Shown here one piece after another: positions 38,501 to 50,960 of a stretch of 64,000 nucleotides of DNA. Source of the stretch: Himantopus leucocephalus (taxonomy: Eukaryota > Chordata > Aves > Charadriiformes > Recurvirostridae); contig RSEF01000002.1 in assembly GCA_003993805.1 (NCBI GenBank), positions 75,249,278-75,313,277 of the forward strand, in the 5' to 3' direction. A program made the translations under genes and the position numbers. Numbering within the stretch: position 1 is the stretch's first letter; every line of letters starts with the position of its first letter. The notes beneath the pieces are model-generated. The model was not told the origin of the DNA. It made no database searches and saw only the letters and a list, made by a program, of their open reading frames with translations.

Positions 38501-41500
38501 CATAAACAAGATACTTTTATGAATGAATACAATATTTTGCAAAGTCACTATCTACTTACTCCCCTCTCCTTATCTCTAGAGCTTTTTTCTCTTTTCGTCT
38601 CATGATTCCTCTCTGAACGCTGTTGTAGTTTTAAAGAAACAGCACAGCACGTGGTACGTTTAGAAGATTTAGCAAGAAGGTTCTCATAGCACAAAGAAAG
38701 TGCAGCTGCCTGAGAAAAAATGAGAGACTGGGAAAGACCAATGCCAAACTTTGGTAGAATATTAGGGAAAAATGGTACCATTAGACACAAATTATTGAAG
38801 TGACTTAAAAGGAATCAAACAAATCTTCTTGGATTATTAACATATCTGATTAATTATTAATTAGCTGGAAAACCAGGAATGTTTCTATTCTGACAGGTAG
38901 GAGGATTAATCAGAAAAATATAACTTTATGACACCCAGTGGCAAATTGTCAAGTGCCAGTTTACCAGACTCTGAAGACTCTGGTTTATGTGCTCTGATAC
39001 AAACAGAAGGAGAGATTTAATCCAAAATGCAAATCATTAAAATACATTTACTTGTCAGCAAAGTAAACTTTGTCATGTATTATAAAACAAACGCAGGAAA
39101 AAATTGTATGTTAAGAGCATCAGGAATAGATGCCACTGGGAAAATATGTCAGAGCTGCCCCACCAAATTCCTGATACTCAGCTTTCCATCTGGTACCTCT
39201 AAATACTGTGGAGAGCAGAGTGCACCTGTGTGGCTACAGCACCTAGATCTTGTTCAGAGCAAAGGGTGTAACCATTGAAATTACTTTTAAAACACATTAT
39301 GGCACGGTATCTTGCATAACATAGACCTTCTCTAATTTGAGAAGCATATTCAGTAGTTTCCTTCAAAAAGCGTGGCCCAAAGTAGACAGCAGAGCCAATC
39401 GGTCGAAACTGAACTTCACTTCCAGTTTATGCAAGTTCTGCTTAATGCAAATAAACAACTTTATTTTAGTTGGCCTTAGCTGAGAGAGTATTCAAACTTA
39501 GTGACTATAGCAGCTTTGCGTTCAAAACAATGCAGCAGAGAGGAGAAAACCACCTGATCTTTGTTAATTTTCATCTAAATAAAATATTTCAGTCTGTTCT
39601 AATAGAGTAGAACAAGAGAAGGAATGTAACATTCAGAGTCCTGAAAGCTTTACAGAAAGAATCAATATAAAGAAATGTATAACATTATGTCAGTACTGGT
39701 TAGCAGTAAATTAGACAGCATTACTTTATTCTGTCTGTAAGGCCAAAAAAAAATAATTCTTAGATGTCAAAGTAAATAACGATGGTCTTCCCACACAAGC
39801 ACAATGAAGTAATTTTTATTTTGTGCTTTTAATAGTTAAATATTCTCTGAAAGGATTGGGCTGAAGGTTATTTGAAAAGCTAGTATTGATTTAAAAAATC
39901 AGAGCAATCTGATATTGTTCCTGATAGCCATAATGCCAGCATAGAATAGTGATTACAGTGAAAGCAAAATTGGGATCCCATGCTGTGGATGTAATGTGTG
40001 TACATATTCATGGATAGATGGGTAGGCCACTACAGGATGTTTTTCATGAACTTTGCACTTTTCATCATTGCACTTCACCTGACATTTTATCAGACTGTGT
40101 TCTAAGAAGCTTATGCCTTGCTTCATTATCTCCTTTAGGTAGACTATCTGAAAAATTTTGTATTACCTAAAAATGCAGGGATTCCACCCTTCTTTGGCTT
40201 TTCAAGACAATTTAAATATAGATTTATAATTAGATTTAATATTGATTTTAGGGTCTTCTGCTGGTAACCTCCCACCACTGTGAAAACTGGCTATAATGAG
40301 ATGGCTAGGATAGAAGATAACCTGATGTTGACTTCAATTTGTACCTTAGTCCCAAAGGCTTTAAAGATGTTTTTTCACAACCATAAAAGAACTAAGGTAT
40401 GTCATGAGCACGAACATGCACACAAAGCGGGCCTCACTAAGTGAAGATGTTCCATGAGGGACCCTTTTTCCATCATTAAGTGACCCTAGCTGGTACAAAG
40501 GGTATGCAGCACGGGCACAGTAGGGTTTAGTGGTATTACAGGTATATGGCTTATGAAAGTTTCCATAAATGTAATAAAATCTACAAGGGAAAAAGACAGG
40601 TTACATGATAGTCCCCTTCATCCAGCACTTTTGACAGGATTTGTTCCTAGGGAATTCAGTGCAAGACAAGGCAGGTACAAAGTTCAACACACTACAGTTT
40701 TGATGAGCTAAGAAAAGTCATTAACGGAGGATAGAAAAGGAAAGAAAACATTTAATAATATATGGGCAGAGACTACAAGGGAAAAGTGGTAGTGGAGGGA
40801 GCTGCATACTGTCAAACTGATGGATGGAAACTAGATGACTTCATAGAGCTGCTGAACTTTATCATGACATATGCTTGACCCCAGAAGCATTGAAATCAAG
40901 ACTCTGCTAAGCCTAGAGAAGATTCTGTCCTTGCAGGCAAACAAATTAAATGCTTCAATACAGTAATAAAACATCTCATGATGGACATTTGTGGCTATTG
41001 TCACATGCTTCACTGCACTTTACTGGTCTATCCAACATAACAATTACCTCAGCTACCTAGTAAAATACATATCAGAGTGGCTGATTTGTAGAAAAGTAGG
41101 ATTAGGACACCTGAATTTATAACACATGTAATACCCAGCACACTGGGTGACACAAAAATCATCCTTTTCCACAAAAGCGATGGGAAAGGTTAAGCAGATG
41201 CTTCTTCTGGAACTTTTCTATGTTCTTAAAAAGATAGAAGTGGATCTGATCTACCCCAGTGTACCAGGTTCACCATCTGCCGATTCAAAAACTCAAATGA
41301 GAAAATATTAGAACACATTTTCAGAACAAACACAGCTAGTTTTCTCTGGCTAAGAACATAGATGAACTCCACAGAAGCCCTCACTCAAAGGCCACACAGC
41401 TTTCCCATGGTAAACTGTGGTGGTCTTGAATTAGTTTTGACTTTCTGTGCATGAATTGCAACACTGCTTATAGCAGAAACTTATTTCTGTGTTCCTCCTC

Positions 41501-43237
41501 TGTACTGATAGGACAGCAGAGCAGCTATTAAAAGAACACTGATTAGCCCTGACCAGTCTGCCCTGGTATGTTTGAAGAATAATGTAAAAATCTTGTGTAA
41601 ACTTTTCAAAAGTAACTTTCTCTTTCACAGCTATCATTCCCCATTACTTCTCTTTGCTACCTGTTCTCAAAGTATTGCTGCTGCCATCCTTTTGAGGCAC
41701 AATTCTGCTGGCCAGAACAACCTGGAGTACATGCTACTATTTCTTTTACTGAAGCAACCAGTAATTTAAATATTCAAGGAATCTAGGGTGACTGTCTTCC
41801 TGGCCTGAATAAGTTTGTCAAAACAGGAAACATTTTGTACATTCCCTGTACAGATGTCCTGAACTAAGTGACTTTCATGCACAGAATGATCAATGTGCCT
41901 TGAGTTCATGGATCGTCTCTAACAAAGGCAAATACATTGAATTAGGAAGTATTCCTAAGCTTCTTATTCCTCATTAAGTCTATGCAAAGCTGTGAAAAAA
42001 AAGGATTCATAAGCTTCTGCAGATGACGTTATCTTCTGCTCATATACAGAATCCAATTCACTGGCCCCCTTCATATTCCTCCTCCCTCCAAAGCACATTT
42101 TTTTAAAAAAAAGTATTCTAATCTTCTTACTGCACCACAGTTCTTTCTGATTAACCACCACACTGATCAAGAACATGTATACATTGCAATTCCATCTCCA
42201 TATCTTTCTTTCTTTATTGGCTTTGTGTTAAGTTTTTAAATTATGTACATTTTCTTTCACTCAGAAATGGGCTTCTATTACCAATTCATCTTTTATAAAT
42301 AGTAAACCAGCCATATATAGCAAAGACCTAATTGCTACAGGTCCCAATATAGTGCTTGATATATAGAAAAATAGCATTCTTTCAGTTGCTGTCTCATTTG
42401 ATGGGAAATAAAATTAGGCTGCACTGCTTCTCGAAACATTTGATTTACTTGAACATGCACAGTTTCAATAACCAAAAGTTAAAATAATTTTTATAGTCTT
42501 TTACTGTCTTTATTCATTGCTTTTTGCATTACAGTTGGCACTGCTTCTCCTGAACCAACATGCACTTCATCTGGCAGCCACTTATCAAGCATTGGCACTG
42601 TTATTACCCAGGAGGCTCTGGCACAGTAGCAGATAGTCTTTGGATGATTAATCAGTGTCACGAAGATGAGAGTAAAATTAAGAAACAATAAGTACAACAT
42701 TAACACTGTTAGGCTTAGAGAGAAAGAAAAAAAAATTACAGAAGCTCCTGGAAACAAATGACATTGTTCTTAATCAAACTGACAGTTATAAAACTAATTA
42801 GTTTTGTTTCACAGAGAGCTAAAGGTATTTTGTGTTCAATGACTTTTTTTAAGATGCTTCTTGTGTGTTTACTTTCCCGGAAATAAATTCTGGCCTTTTT
42901 TTCACTTAAAAGTGCTAAGAAGTTAAGATGTCTGGTGCTTATTATCCTGCCTGTTGACTTTTTGAAACTCCTGGCTGATTCTACATTTAAAATGGTCCAA
43001 GTCCATGCCTGACCCTCAGGAAGATAGTTTGGAGACTTCACCCTCAGTCAAATTCACTTTCAGAAAAGTGTGTCGCATAAAGTTATGCTATGAACTTCAC
43101 ATCACAGTATCACAGTGATTTCATTATATTGACCTGACTAAAAAGCCTGAATTCATTACCAGCATGATGTATTTCACAGATATATTATCATTGTTGATGT
43201 TAATCTAGCACAGATTATTAAAAGTAGGAGTGAGATG

Positions 43238-43408
43238 AGTGCACAAATACAGGCTGGGTGGAGAACAGATTGAGAGCATCCCTGAGGAGAAGGACTTGGG
43301 GATGTTTGTTGATGAGAAGCTCAATATGAGCCAGCAATGTATGCTCGCAGCCCAGAAAGCCAACAGTGTCCTGGGCTGCATCAAAAGAAGCATGGCCAGC
43401 AGGTCAAG
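43238..43408 (+). mobile_element. CR1 LINE fragment (late RT), cut by assembly gap
   Basis: The plus strand encodes the C-terminal RT segment of CR1 ORF2 in one frame: [18 protein letters not shown], then a [11 protein letters not shown] motif, AAQKAN and the [10 protein letters not shown] segment. The frame is intact for about 57 codons, which marks a fairly young copy. It is 5'-truncated at about 43238 and runs straight into the N gap, so its 3' end, normally some 500-600 bases further, is missing from the assembly or deleted. Confidence 0.93.
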
Positions 43409-43456
43409 NNNNNNNNNNNNNNNNNNNNNNNNNNNNNNNNNNNNNNNNNNNNNNNN
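43409..43456. other. Assembly gap (48 N)
   Basis: Undetermined bases. On the left a CR1 is broken mid-element; on the right an LTR of opposite orientation is broken mid-element. The missing sequence therefore probably holds the rest of both repeats, and the real gap is likely larger than 48 bases. Any open frame crossing it is meaningless. Confidence 0.99.
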
Positions 43457-43735
43457 CCCCTCCTTCTTCACTGACCTTGATGTCTGCAGAGTTGTTTCTT
43501 TCACATACTCTCACTCTTCAGCTGTTGTTCTGCAGGTTTTTTTCCCCTTCTTAAATATATTATCCCAGAGGTGCTACCACCACTGCTGATTGGCTCAGCC
43601 TTGGCCTGCAGTGGGTCCATCTCAGAGTAGGCTGGCCTTGGTTCTGTCAGACATGGGGGAAGCTTCTAGCAGCTTCTCTCAAAAGCCACCCCTGTAGCCC
43701 CCCCACTACCAAAACCTTGCCACATAAACCCAGTA
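43457..43735 (-). mobile_element. Avian ERV LTR, 5' part, cut by the gap
   Basis: On the minus strand this begins at 43735 with TACTGGGTTTATGTGGCAAG and continues through GTTTTGGTAG, GGTAGCACCTCTGGGAT, a TATA-like ATATATTTAAG (43550-43560) and CAAGGTCAGTGAAGAAGGAGG at the gap edge. It aligns with the first 280 bases of the LTR at 61472 in the same order, so they belong to one family. The first dinucleotide is TA instead of TG. The 3' half is lost in the gap. No coding capacity. Confidence 0.85.
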
Positions 43736-44140
43736 GAATCAGTAAGAGTTTACTTACTTCCCTTCAGCTGAACAAAATGGAAAATACAAAGAGCCAACCT
43801 GCTCCACAACATTTTGATAACACAAAACAACTTTTTAAAGTGTTTTTTTTTCCTTTTCATTATTCTAAAAGGCTCTTTCAAAGGCAACAACAAGGACCAA
43901 GACCCACTGATATCAGTAGTTAAAGGTCAGAACCAGAGTTAATTACCACAAATTGTTAATAAAGATGAAAGAAAAAAGGCCATTATTGGTCCTTATTTTA
44001 AGTTGCTGATCTCTCTTGAATTTTTTGGATTAAAAATAAATGCCATGATGTCATTAGAGGTCTAAATAATCAGTATATATTTGATTCACAGTCATAGTTT
44101 GAAGATTTTCACTGTACTAAAGAATGAAGAATTGAATTAG

Positions 44141-44180
44141 GGAAAAGATGAGAGGAAGGAAGAAAGAAGAAAGAAAAAAC
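44141..44180 (+). repeat. GA-rich low-complexity stretch
   Basis: Purine-only sequence of GGAA, GAAA and AAGA units with a single T near its left end, followed by further A runs. It is simple sequence; no function is inferred. Confidence 0.6.
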
Positions 44181-46720
44181 TCTGATCCTTAAAAAAAAAT
44201 AGCTGAAATTTTTAAATAATCTGCTATTATTTTTCAATGTGCGTGCATGCGTGCATATTTTCTGTAGGCTTTGACCTCAATACAGAAATAAAACAGTACC
44301 TGAGCTATTTATGTATTGACAGTTACATCTGTTCCCCATCTAAATGGAAATATTCTTGAATTAATTCAGCTTCCTTCATCTCAGCTACTTTTGCTTTCTA
44401 CTCCACCTCCAGGTACCAATACTTATTATGAGGCTTTTCATAAGTCATCTCCATTCATGCATAACATAGTATTACAACAAACAAGAAATATTTGCTTTCT
44501 AGTTACTGTATATTTACCATGCATGGGCTATGCAAGACACTTCCACTGTGACTTATTTTACCAAATTGCTGAATATCACTCATCTTCAGAAAATACTTGA
44601 ATAACTCCCATCCCTGTGATCCTCTCATTGCTATAATGGATTAATATGTGGTATCCTTGGGAAAATATCCAGACATAATTTACATAGCTGTGTTCTGGTG
44701 GGGCTTTTCGAGAAAACGAAGATATGCTGCAAGGAGTTATTGTAGTGATCTTGTCTTTGGAATGACATATTTGGTCAAGAAATAAATTAATACAGGTGTA
44801 GTAGCTTGGATCCTTACTTTGCCTACCTCACATGTCTACCTCAAGAAATAGCTGCATAAATGGGAATAAAAGATCAAAAGTCTCTGCCCCAAATAACCGA
44901 GGAAAACTGAAATAATAGAGGGGTATTGCAGCTCAGGACTGAGGTAAATTGGCAGCTAGAAAATGAATGCATATTGCTATGTAGCTTGGCACATATTCAA
45001 AAAATGAATTTGGTCACCTTTGTAGCACATCATGTAGTACAATAAATTGAGAATGAAGATAAGCAGAGAATCCACCTGGGATTTGTAGCTCTTCACTTGC
45101 TTATTCAGCATATCAACTGTTATTGCCATATTTTTTTGATTGTCATTTTTATTTTATTCTTAAATAGAAGAAATCAAAGTACTCTTTTGATTTATCTTCC
45201 TCCCAACAGGAGCTTTAGTTTCATTTCTAATCTCCTGACACTCATTTTTCTAAAGTTGCAGTTTCCTATTTTTATTCTATAGGCTGTACACAATAAGTAC
45301 CTATATGGAACGGGCTCTGGGAATTTTGCCATAACCAAACAAGTGAGGACAGAACTGCTGTCTCATCCTTCCAGTCACCATATTCAATTTCTTCTTTAAA
45401 ATAAGTTACTAATACCTCATACTGCATTAAAAAAAATCAATTCTAGCAAGTGGAGTAGCTTGCTTTAAAATGTCTGAGGAGAAAAAAGTAAAAATAAGGG
45501 AATAAAAATATTGTATTTTAAGTGTGAGCTTCCAAGGAACTTCTTGTATGTTGTTCTACAATAATGCTATCGGACACACACTAATTAGATTGATTGCCAT
45601 GTCATTTGGCCATCTCCTTTCAGAAGTGAGAAAATCACCTCCTACCCCGAATTTTTACAAAAAACTCAAGTTAAAAACAGGAAAGTCAAAGTTATTGGTT
45701 AACTAAACCACTGACTGTGGAATTCTTATCCTACAATTCAGTCTAACATGGAACAATAGATGAGAATAAGGACTTGCAGGAATAAAGATATGTCGGTGCG
45801 ACTGCACTGCAGTTAAAAGAAACACATGAGCAAGGGTTAAATTGCCAGCATCAAAATAGCTCTCGTGGCAGGAAGTTCAACACAGCCTGAAAAATTTGTC
45901 TTTATAAAACTCTGTGCTTCAACAGATTTTCACTCTGCATTCAATACCAGACAGAGTTAGGTTAAAGCTCACTTTGATATACCTACGGCACTGCTGCCAT
46001 CCCTTTGTCTGCAGCTGAGGCATGCCCTGTGGGACGGAAAATCCCGGAGCACACAATGTTATGAGGCAACAAATCACTCGAGGAACCTCCCTGTTGTACC
46101 TGTGCTTACATTAGTAGTCCCCTGCCAGCAAAAGGGAATGTTAGCACAAACGTTGTGTCAGAAAGAAATTATTTTTGCCATGTGGCTTTTATTTCAGAGG
46201 GGGCGCCAATAAAGGAAGGAATATTGAATTCACTATGCATGCACTTTACCTTTAGCAATAAAGCATTCTATATTCAATAAGAAAGGGAAACACCATTATC
46301 AGTTTGTCTCACAAGGGGTGGTACCAGTCTTCTTTTCAGTGACAATGATTAAGTTTTGCCCTTGTTTCTGAAAAAAAACCAACCCAAAACTGAGACAAAA
46401 CAACTTTTTCTTTTGATGACTCTCCAAGAATAAAATATTTTCAGGGCAAATACTTCTATTTTGAAGGTCATCTCCTCAGTGTAGCTCTGTGAGGTTACAT
46501 CAAGTTACAACACAATTTTAACAGTACCGTCTCTGAGTTATCAGTGAAAGATGGGAAACACAAAGTGAGAAGAAAATTTTGTTCAATCCCTTTAGAGTTC
46601 AGAAACAGTGACAAATATCAGCTTCTGCCTTACAAGAGAATAAAAATGTATTTTTTTGTTAAACATGACTACAGCAAGCGTGGTCATAGTTAGAACCTTG
46701 AATGAAGGAGTTCTAGATTT

Positions 46721-46736
46721 AAAAAAAAAAAAAAAA
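46721..46736 (+). repeat. Poly(A) run of 16
   Basis: Sixteen A are followed by further A/G-rich sequence to about 46766. Bird CR1 does not end in poly(A), and no processed gene copy is recognisable upstream, so it is probably simple sequence; a retrocopy tail is the alternative. Confidence 0.6.
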
Positions 46737-49126
46737 GGAAAAAAGGGAGCAAAAAAAGGAAAAATATGACTCAGTTGGAATATGCTAAGATTTTAACAGT
46801 CGGGTGGATTCCCCACCCCTTTCAATATCACCCATGGGATGGGAAAATTGCTCATTTTCTCTGCCCTTCAGTCTGACAAGCACAAAAAGTGTTGCTTTTA
46901 AATGACAGCTTGGACAATTTGCATGATGGAGATTGTAACTGTCTCTCTGAAACACAGTGAAGTACTTCAAAAATTGCTTTAGGAGTAGGCACAAGAGAAA
47001 ACCGCCAGTTAAAAAAAAAGAGAGAGAGATAGTATGTTTCAAGTTCTTTCTACATTTCTTTCTCTGCTCAAAAATTTGTTCTTTCATTATCAAAGACATA
47101 ATATTTCTGCCTTGTTACATTTCAAAACTACAGCCAACTAAATGTGCATTTTACACAATCTTGCAAAAACTGCCTTCACCAAACAATAGTAACACTAAGG
47201 GCAGGAGGAAATATTTGACATTTTCCTAGGGTAAATACTACTTGATTGAAAACATTTTCATGTTAAAAACTATAAAGACTATCATTCTCATCTCCTGCTA
47301 TGTCTTAATTACAGTAAGCAGAGGTTTAGGTCAGATTCAGCTAACATGAATTAACCAAATGGAATGAAAACCAATTTTTCTAAATGATGAGGGGATAATA
47401 CCTTTTGCAGGTCATATCTTTAGGCAAGAAGAGACACAGTCACTAGCATGCTTCCTGCCGGTGATTTCTGAACAACTTCAAAGTTATGTTGATGTTGGGA
47501 TGTAACAGAGGTGTCAGAAATGGGAACAGCACCAGTTTTAAATCTGGCTTGTGTGCTGTTAGGCACCAGGGATGTCCTTAGGCAAAGCAAGACGTTGCCT
47601 AGGGCAACAGCACGATGGGATTTTGATGGCAAAATCTGTAGAAGTGTCAGAGCAGCTTCTGCAGACAGCAGCCTCCCAAGAATTGCAGTGTTCAGCCTCA
47701 GCAGTCCTTGGCCATGGCTCCTGTTTTTGCACATCCAACCTTTTCCTTTTTTCACCCTTGAAGGGCTCTTGTTGGGGAGAAAATCCATTTAAATAGGAGT
47801 TTATTCCAGCAGAGGCAAAGAGGACAGGAGTGAGGCAGAGGAATTATGGTATGGCCTTGTACCCCCTATCTACATCCTTAAAACCAGAGATCCTATCATA
47901 TCTCAGCAAAGGGCGAAAGCTGGGGACACAGGCATAAAGTCTATGGCTGTTCATTGTAGGGGCTATGGTGTTTACTCTGTCTCAGGACACTGAGTTGTTT
48001 GGGGAAAATTGTCCTTGGAGCAACTGCTGTGCTTTCACCATGTAATTTTCCACATCCATTGGGAATGGAGTTGTCTTGTCCTCACCTTTGTGGAAGTAGA
48101 TTTTGATATAATCACATCTGACTGGGATCTACATTGGCTGCAGGAAGGAAGGTCAGGAGAGGAATGCGATGTTGGTGAGGTGTGGCTATAATCTGGAAAA
48201 TGAATATGTCCACCACAAGTGTTGATGGAGTACATGGTGAAGGTATGACATTAGCACCTGATCCTTTTTTGAGAACTGGAAAGAATCATTGGTGAGAGGA
48301 GAGAAAATGGGTTGAGCATAGAGTAGGGACCTTGACTTTGAGAAACTAGGAGCATGAAGAAGTGGCATATGTCAGTAAAGACAATGTCTATTGCTATCAT
48401 TACACCAGCAAACTAATATTGTAATCCTTCCTCATAAGCTAAAAACCAGACAAAAGTTGTTTGTGTTTTTTTTTTTGTCTGTTAAATAAGGAAAAGTCTT
48501 CTGTATTTTAAGGAAGAAGATATATGCAAATTCTGCATCACTTCTATCTGAATAGGTCTGTTTCACTGATATAAACCATTACTCATTTTTTTTTGTTTAT
48601 TTTGAAATGGAGCATTAATCCATTGTTTTAATCAACCAACCATTGTTTATGGTGGCTGGTTCCAAAGCAGACAATTCTGTTTTAAAAAACATTTATATTT
48701 TATAATGGGATGTCTAACAGAAAATCAGGCATAAAAATGAAAATGGAATAACCAGAATGCAAGGTCAGTGATTATTGAAAATTATTATTTCTTCACCATT
48801 CATTTGCTATGAATTCTATGTGACTTCCTGAAGAGAAGAATTAATAACCCTGGACTGGTTATGCATACATTTGAAAATTGCAACACAGAGAGCACCTTCA
48901 GAATGGTTAGTCATGGGTTAATGTCTGTTACCAAAAAAGCATTTAGGTGTTTACTGTGAGTTTTAGATCCCTAATTCCTGAGTGTCTTGAGCTGGGTTAT
49001 TCTATCACCACATACCTCACATGCATGGATAGTGTCAGCTTCTGCAGGGACCTGCAGTCACAGGCTCCACTTACCTCTAACAAACAGTAGTGCTCAGTAT
49101 TTTTATTGGCTTTAGCGTGGAATACA

Positions 49127-49293
49127 CCACTGGTCAGAGCACTTGCCCAGGACAGGGAAGACCTGTGAATTCATTGGGAAGTAAGCCACCTTGATCATGA
49201 GGCTGACTCTTGCAAAAGGCAGGACTCTTGGAAAGAAAGTTCCAAACAAGGGATCTTATCTGGAAGCCACATGCCCAAGTGTCCTAGTCATGG
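49127..49293. repeat. Possible ancient inverted, tRNA-like repeat
   Basis: The left arm (49127-49168: CACTGGTCAGAGCACTTG, then CCCAGGACAGGGAAGACC) and the right arm (49249-49293: AAGGGATCTTATCTGG, then CCCAAGTGTCCTAGTCATGG) resemble reverse complements of each other. They also resemble a sauropsid repeat in which a tRNA-like TGGTTAGAGCACT motif and its complement flank a centre. Only about two thirds of positions agree by eye. The family is unnamed and the call is tentative. Confidence 0.35.
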
Positions 49294-50557
49294 CCTCTCT
49301 TGAGTTCTCCAATCTTGATTTATTGTCTTTCATCTTCAATGAGAGCAGTAGTTGAACACTCCCCTTCTGCTTTCAGAATAAAACATACTCAGCAGGAAAA
49401 ACAGTCTCCTGGGAGGATAGCTGGGAGCTCAAGCCCAGCCAAGCCAGGAGATAAACTTGACCTTCCTGCTCTCTGCACAAGTTATTTGGGCTGTCACACA
49501 AAAGTGGCCTTATTCACTCCATTGACAGTGTTTGGAGAGTGAAAAGAGTCTTTCAGGCTGTAGATCCCAGTTGAGATGGAAGCTCTTCCTCTGTAACACT
49601 AACCTGGGTGTATCAGGTCCAGACAGATTTCAAATACAACCCATTGCCTAGCCTAGGCAGCTAGCTATTAAATTTAAACAGCTTCATGCTCAGAGGTGCC
49701 GCACTTCTGGATTCCAGTCAGAAGCTATTCACCTCTGCCAATGTGCTCAGACCAGGTTACTGAAACATGGGGCTGGGTTGTGCTCTAAAGGACTGGAAGT
49801 TTGTGTTACTGTGGATAACTTTTAGGCACTTGGGTCCTTTATTGGATAGTGCAAAAAGTACTACTTGGCATGATTAGGGATTGTTAGCTCCAGGCCCTTT
49901 ATTAAGGTCATTCATGGAAAAACACATACTATACTCCCAACTCTCAAAAATAGAAAAGAACACCTCCAAACATACCCACATCTCCCACTGAAAATATTCT
50001 TCAAGAGCTGGTGTCTTACAAGTGCCTTAAGTAATACCCTATTTCGTTTTTAAGTCTCTCTACTGATAGGATGTCATGACTCAAATGTTTAATTATTTAA
50101 CCTGTTATACAAATTATAGCAACTTGTAGTTCCAAGCTATTACCAATAGATGGCAGTAGTAATTTGTGGATGCCCTTTTTTTAATGAGTAGACCTACCTA
50201 TTTTTTCTCTAATTTTAGTGTTTTGACAACATTATTATAATAGGTGTACATATGTGTGCATTTCCAAGTAAATAAGTGGCTAATTAAAGATTTTCAAATT
50301 TCAACAACAAAACAGAGATGGGGGAAAAAAAAATCAAAATTTTGCGGTTATTTTAGAGAGAATAATCACTTTCTTGCCAGCAAAGAATGCATAAATATTT
50401 CTAAGCTGTAGCTGGTTTTAAGTACATTTTAAGCATGTTTCATTTCTCAAGTAAGAATCTGCAAGAACTGTATAGTACACTGGGTTTTACATAGGCCAAT
50501 ATCAGAGAAGACTATTTGTTTATACGTAGAGATCTAGAATATTAAAATCCATGTTGA

Positions 50558-50960
50558 CAGGCTGAGAGAGTTAGGGTTGTTCAGCCTGGAGAAGAGAAGG
50601 CTCTGGGGAGACCTTACAAAGGCCTTCCAGTACCTAAAGGGGGCCTACAGGAAAGCTGGGGAGGGACTTTTTACAAGGGCATGTAGTGATAGGACAAGGG
50701 GGAATGGCTTTAAACTGAAAAAAGGGTAGATTTAGATTAGATATTAGGAAGAAATTTTTCACTCTGAGGGTGGTGAGGCACTGAAACAGGTTGCCCAGAG
50801 AAGTCGTGGAAGCTGCATCCCTGGAGGTGTTTAAGGCCAGGCTGGGTGGGGCTTTGATCAAGCTGGTCTAATGGAAGATGTCCCTGCCTATGACATGGGG
50901 GGTTGGAACTCCATGATCTGTAAGGTCACTTCCAACCTAAATCATTCTGTGATTCTATGT
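50558..50960 (+). mobile_element. CR1 LINE 3' end
   Basis: It starts with the family phrase AGGCTGAGAGAGTTAGGGTT and continues through CAGCCTGGAGAAGAGAAGGC and the phrase around 50745-50830 (AGGAAGAAATTTTTCACTCT, then GCACTGAAACAGGTTGCCC). It ends in the 3' UTR with the tail ATCATTCTGTGATTCTATG. It covers the last codons of ORF2 and the 3' UTR. It is 5'-truncated to about 400 bases, typical of CR1. Close agreement with the family makes it one of the younger copies here. The minus-strand frame across it is incidental. Confidence 0.95.

Larger units (their letters stand above)
30626..43237. other. Long unique AT-rich stretch, no gene seen
   Basis: More than 12 kb without a recognisable exon or repeat. 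Open frames are 60-90 codons, on both strands, with no domain. Homeobox-type TAAT motifs are frequent around 32890-33030, as often seen in conserved enhancers, but this is composition and not proof. A short perfect hairpin lies at 35497-35521 and an LTR-like terminus at 34509. Near 38330-38373 CCACAAATCTA occurs twice 39 bases apart. Confidence 0.55.
43736..50557. other. Unique AT-rich non-coding sequence
   Basis: No gene supported. It contains a GA-rich repeat near 44.15 kb, a 16-A run at 46721 and a possible old repeat at 49127-49293. Two overlapping opposite-strand frames at 47420-47796 (122 and 93 codons) lie in a GC-richer patch; neither has a recognisable domain. Confidence 0.55.

Noticed and set aside
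43239..43589. 116-codon frame spanning the N gap
   Set aside because: The left half is genuine CR1 RT remnant, but the gap and the LTR sequence beyond it make the joined frame meaningless.
47420..47796. Opposing 122- and 93-codon frames
   Set aside because: Overlap on opposite strands in a GC-richer patch, no recognised domain, no supporting splice or promoter context.
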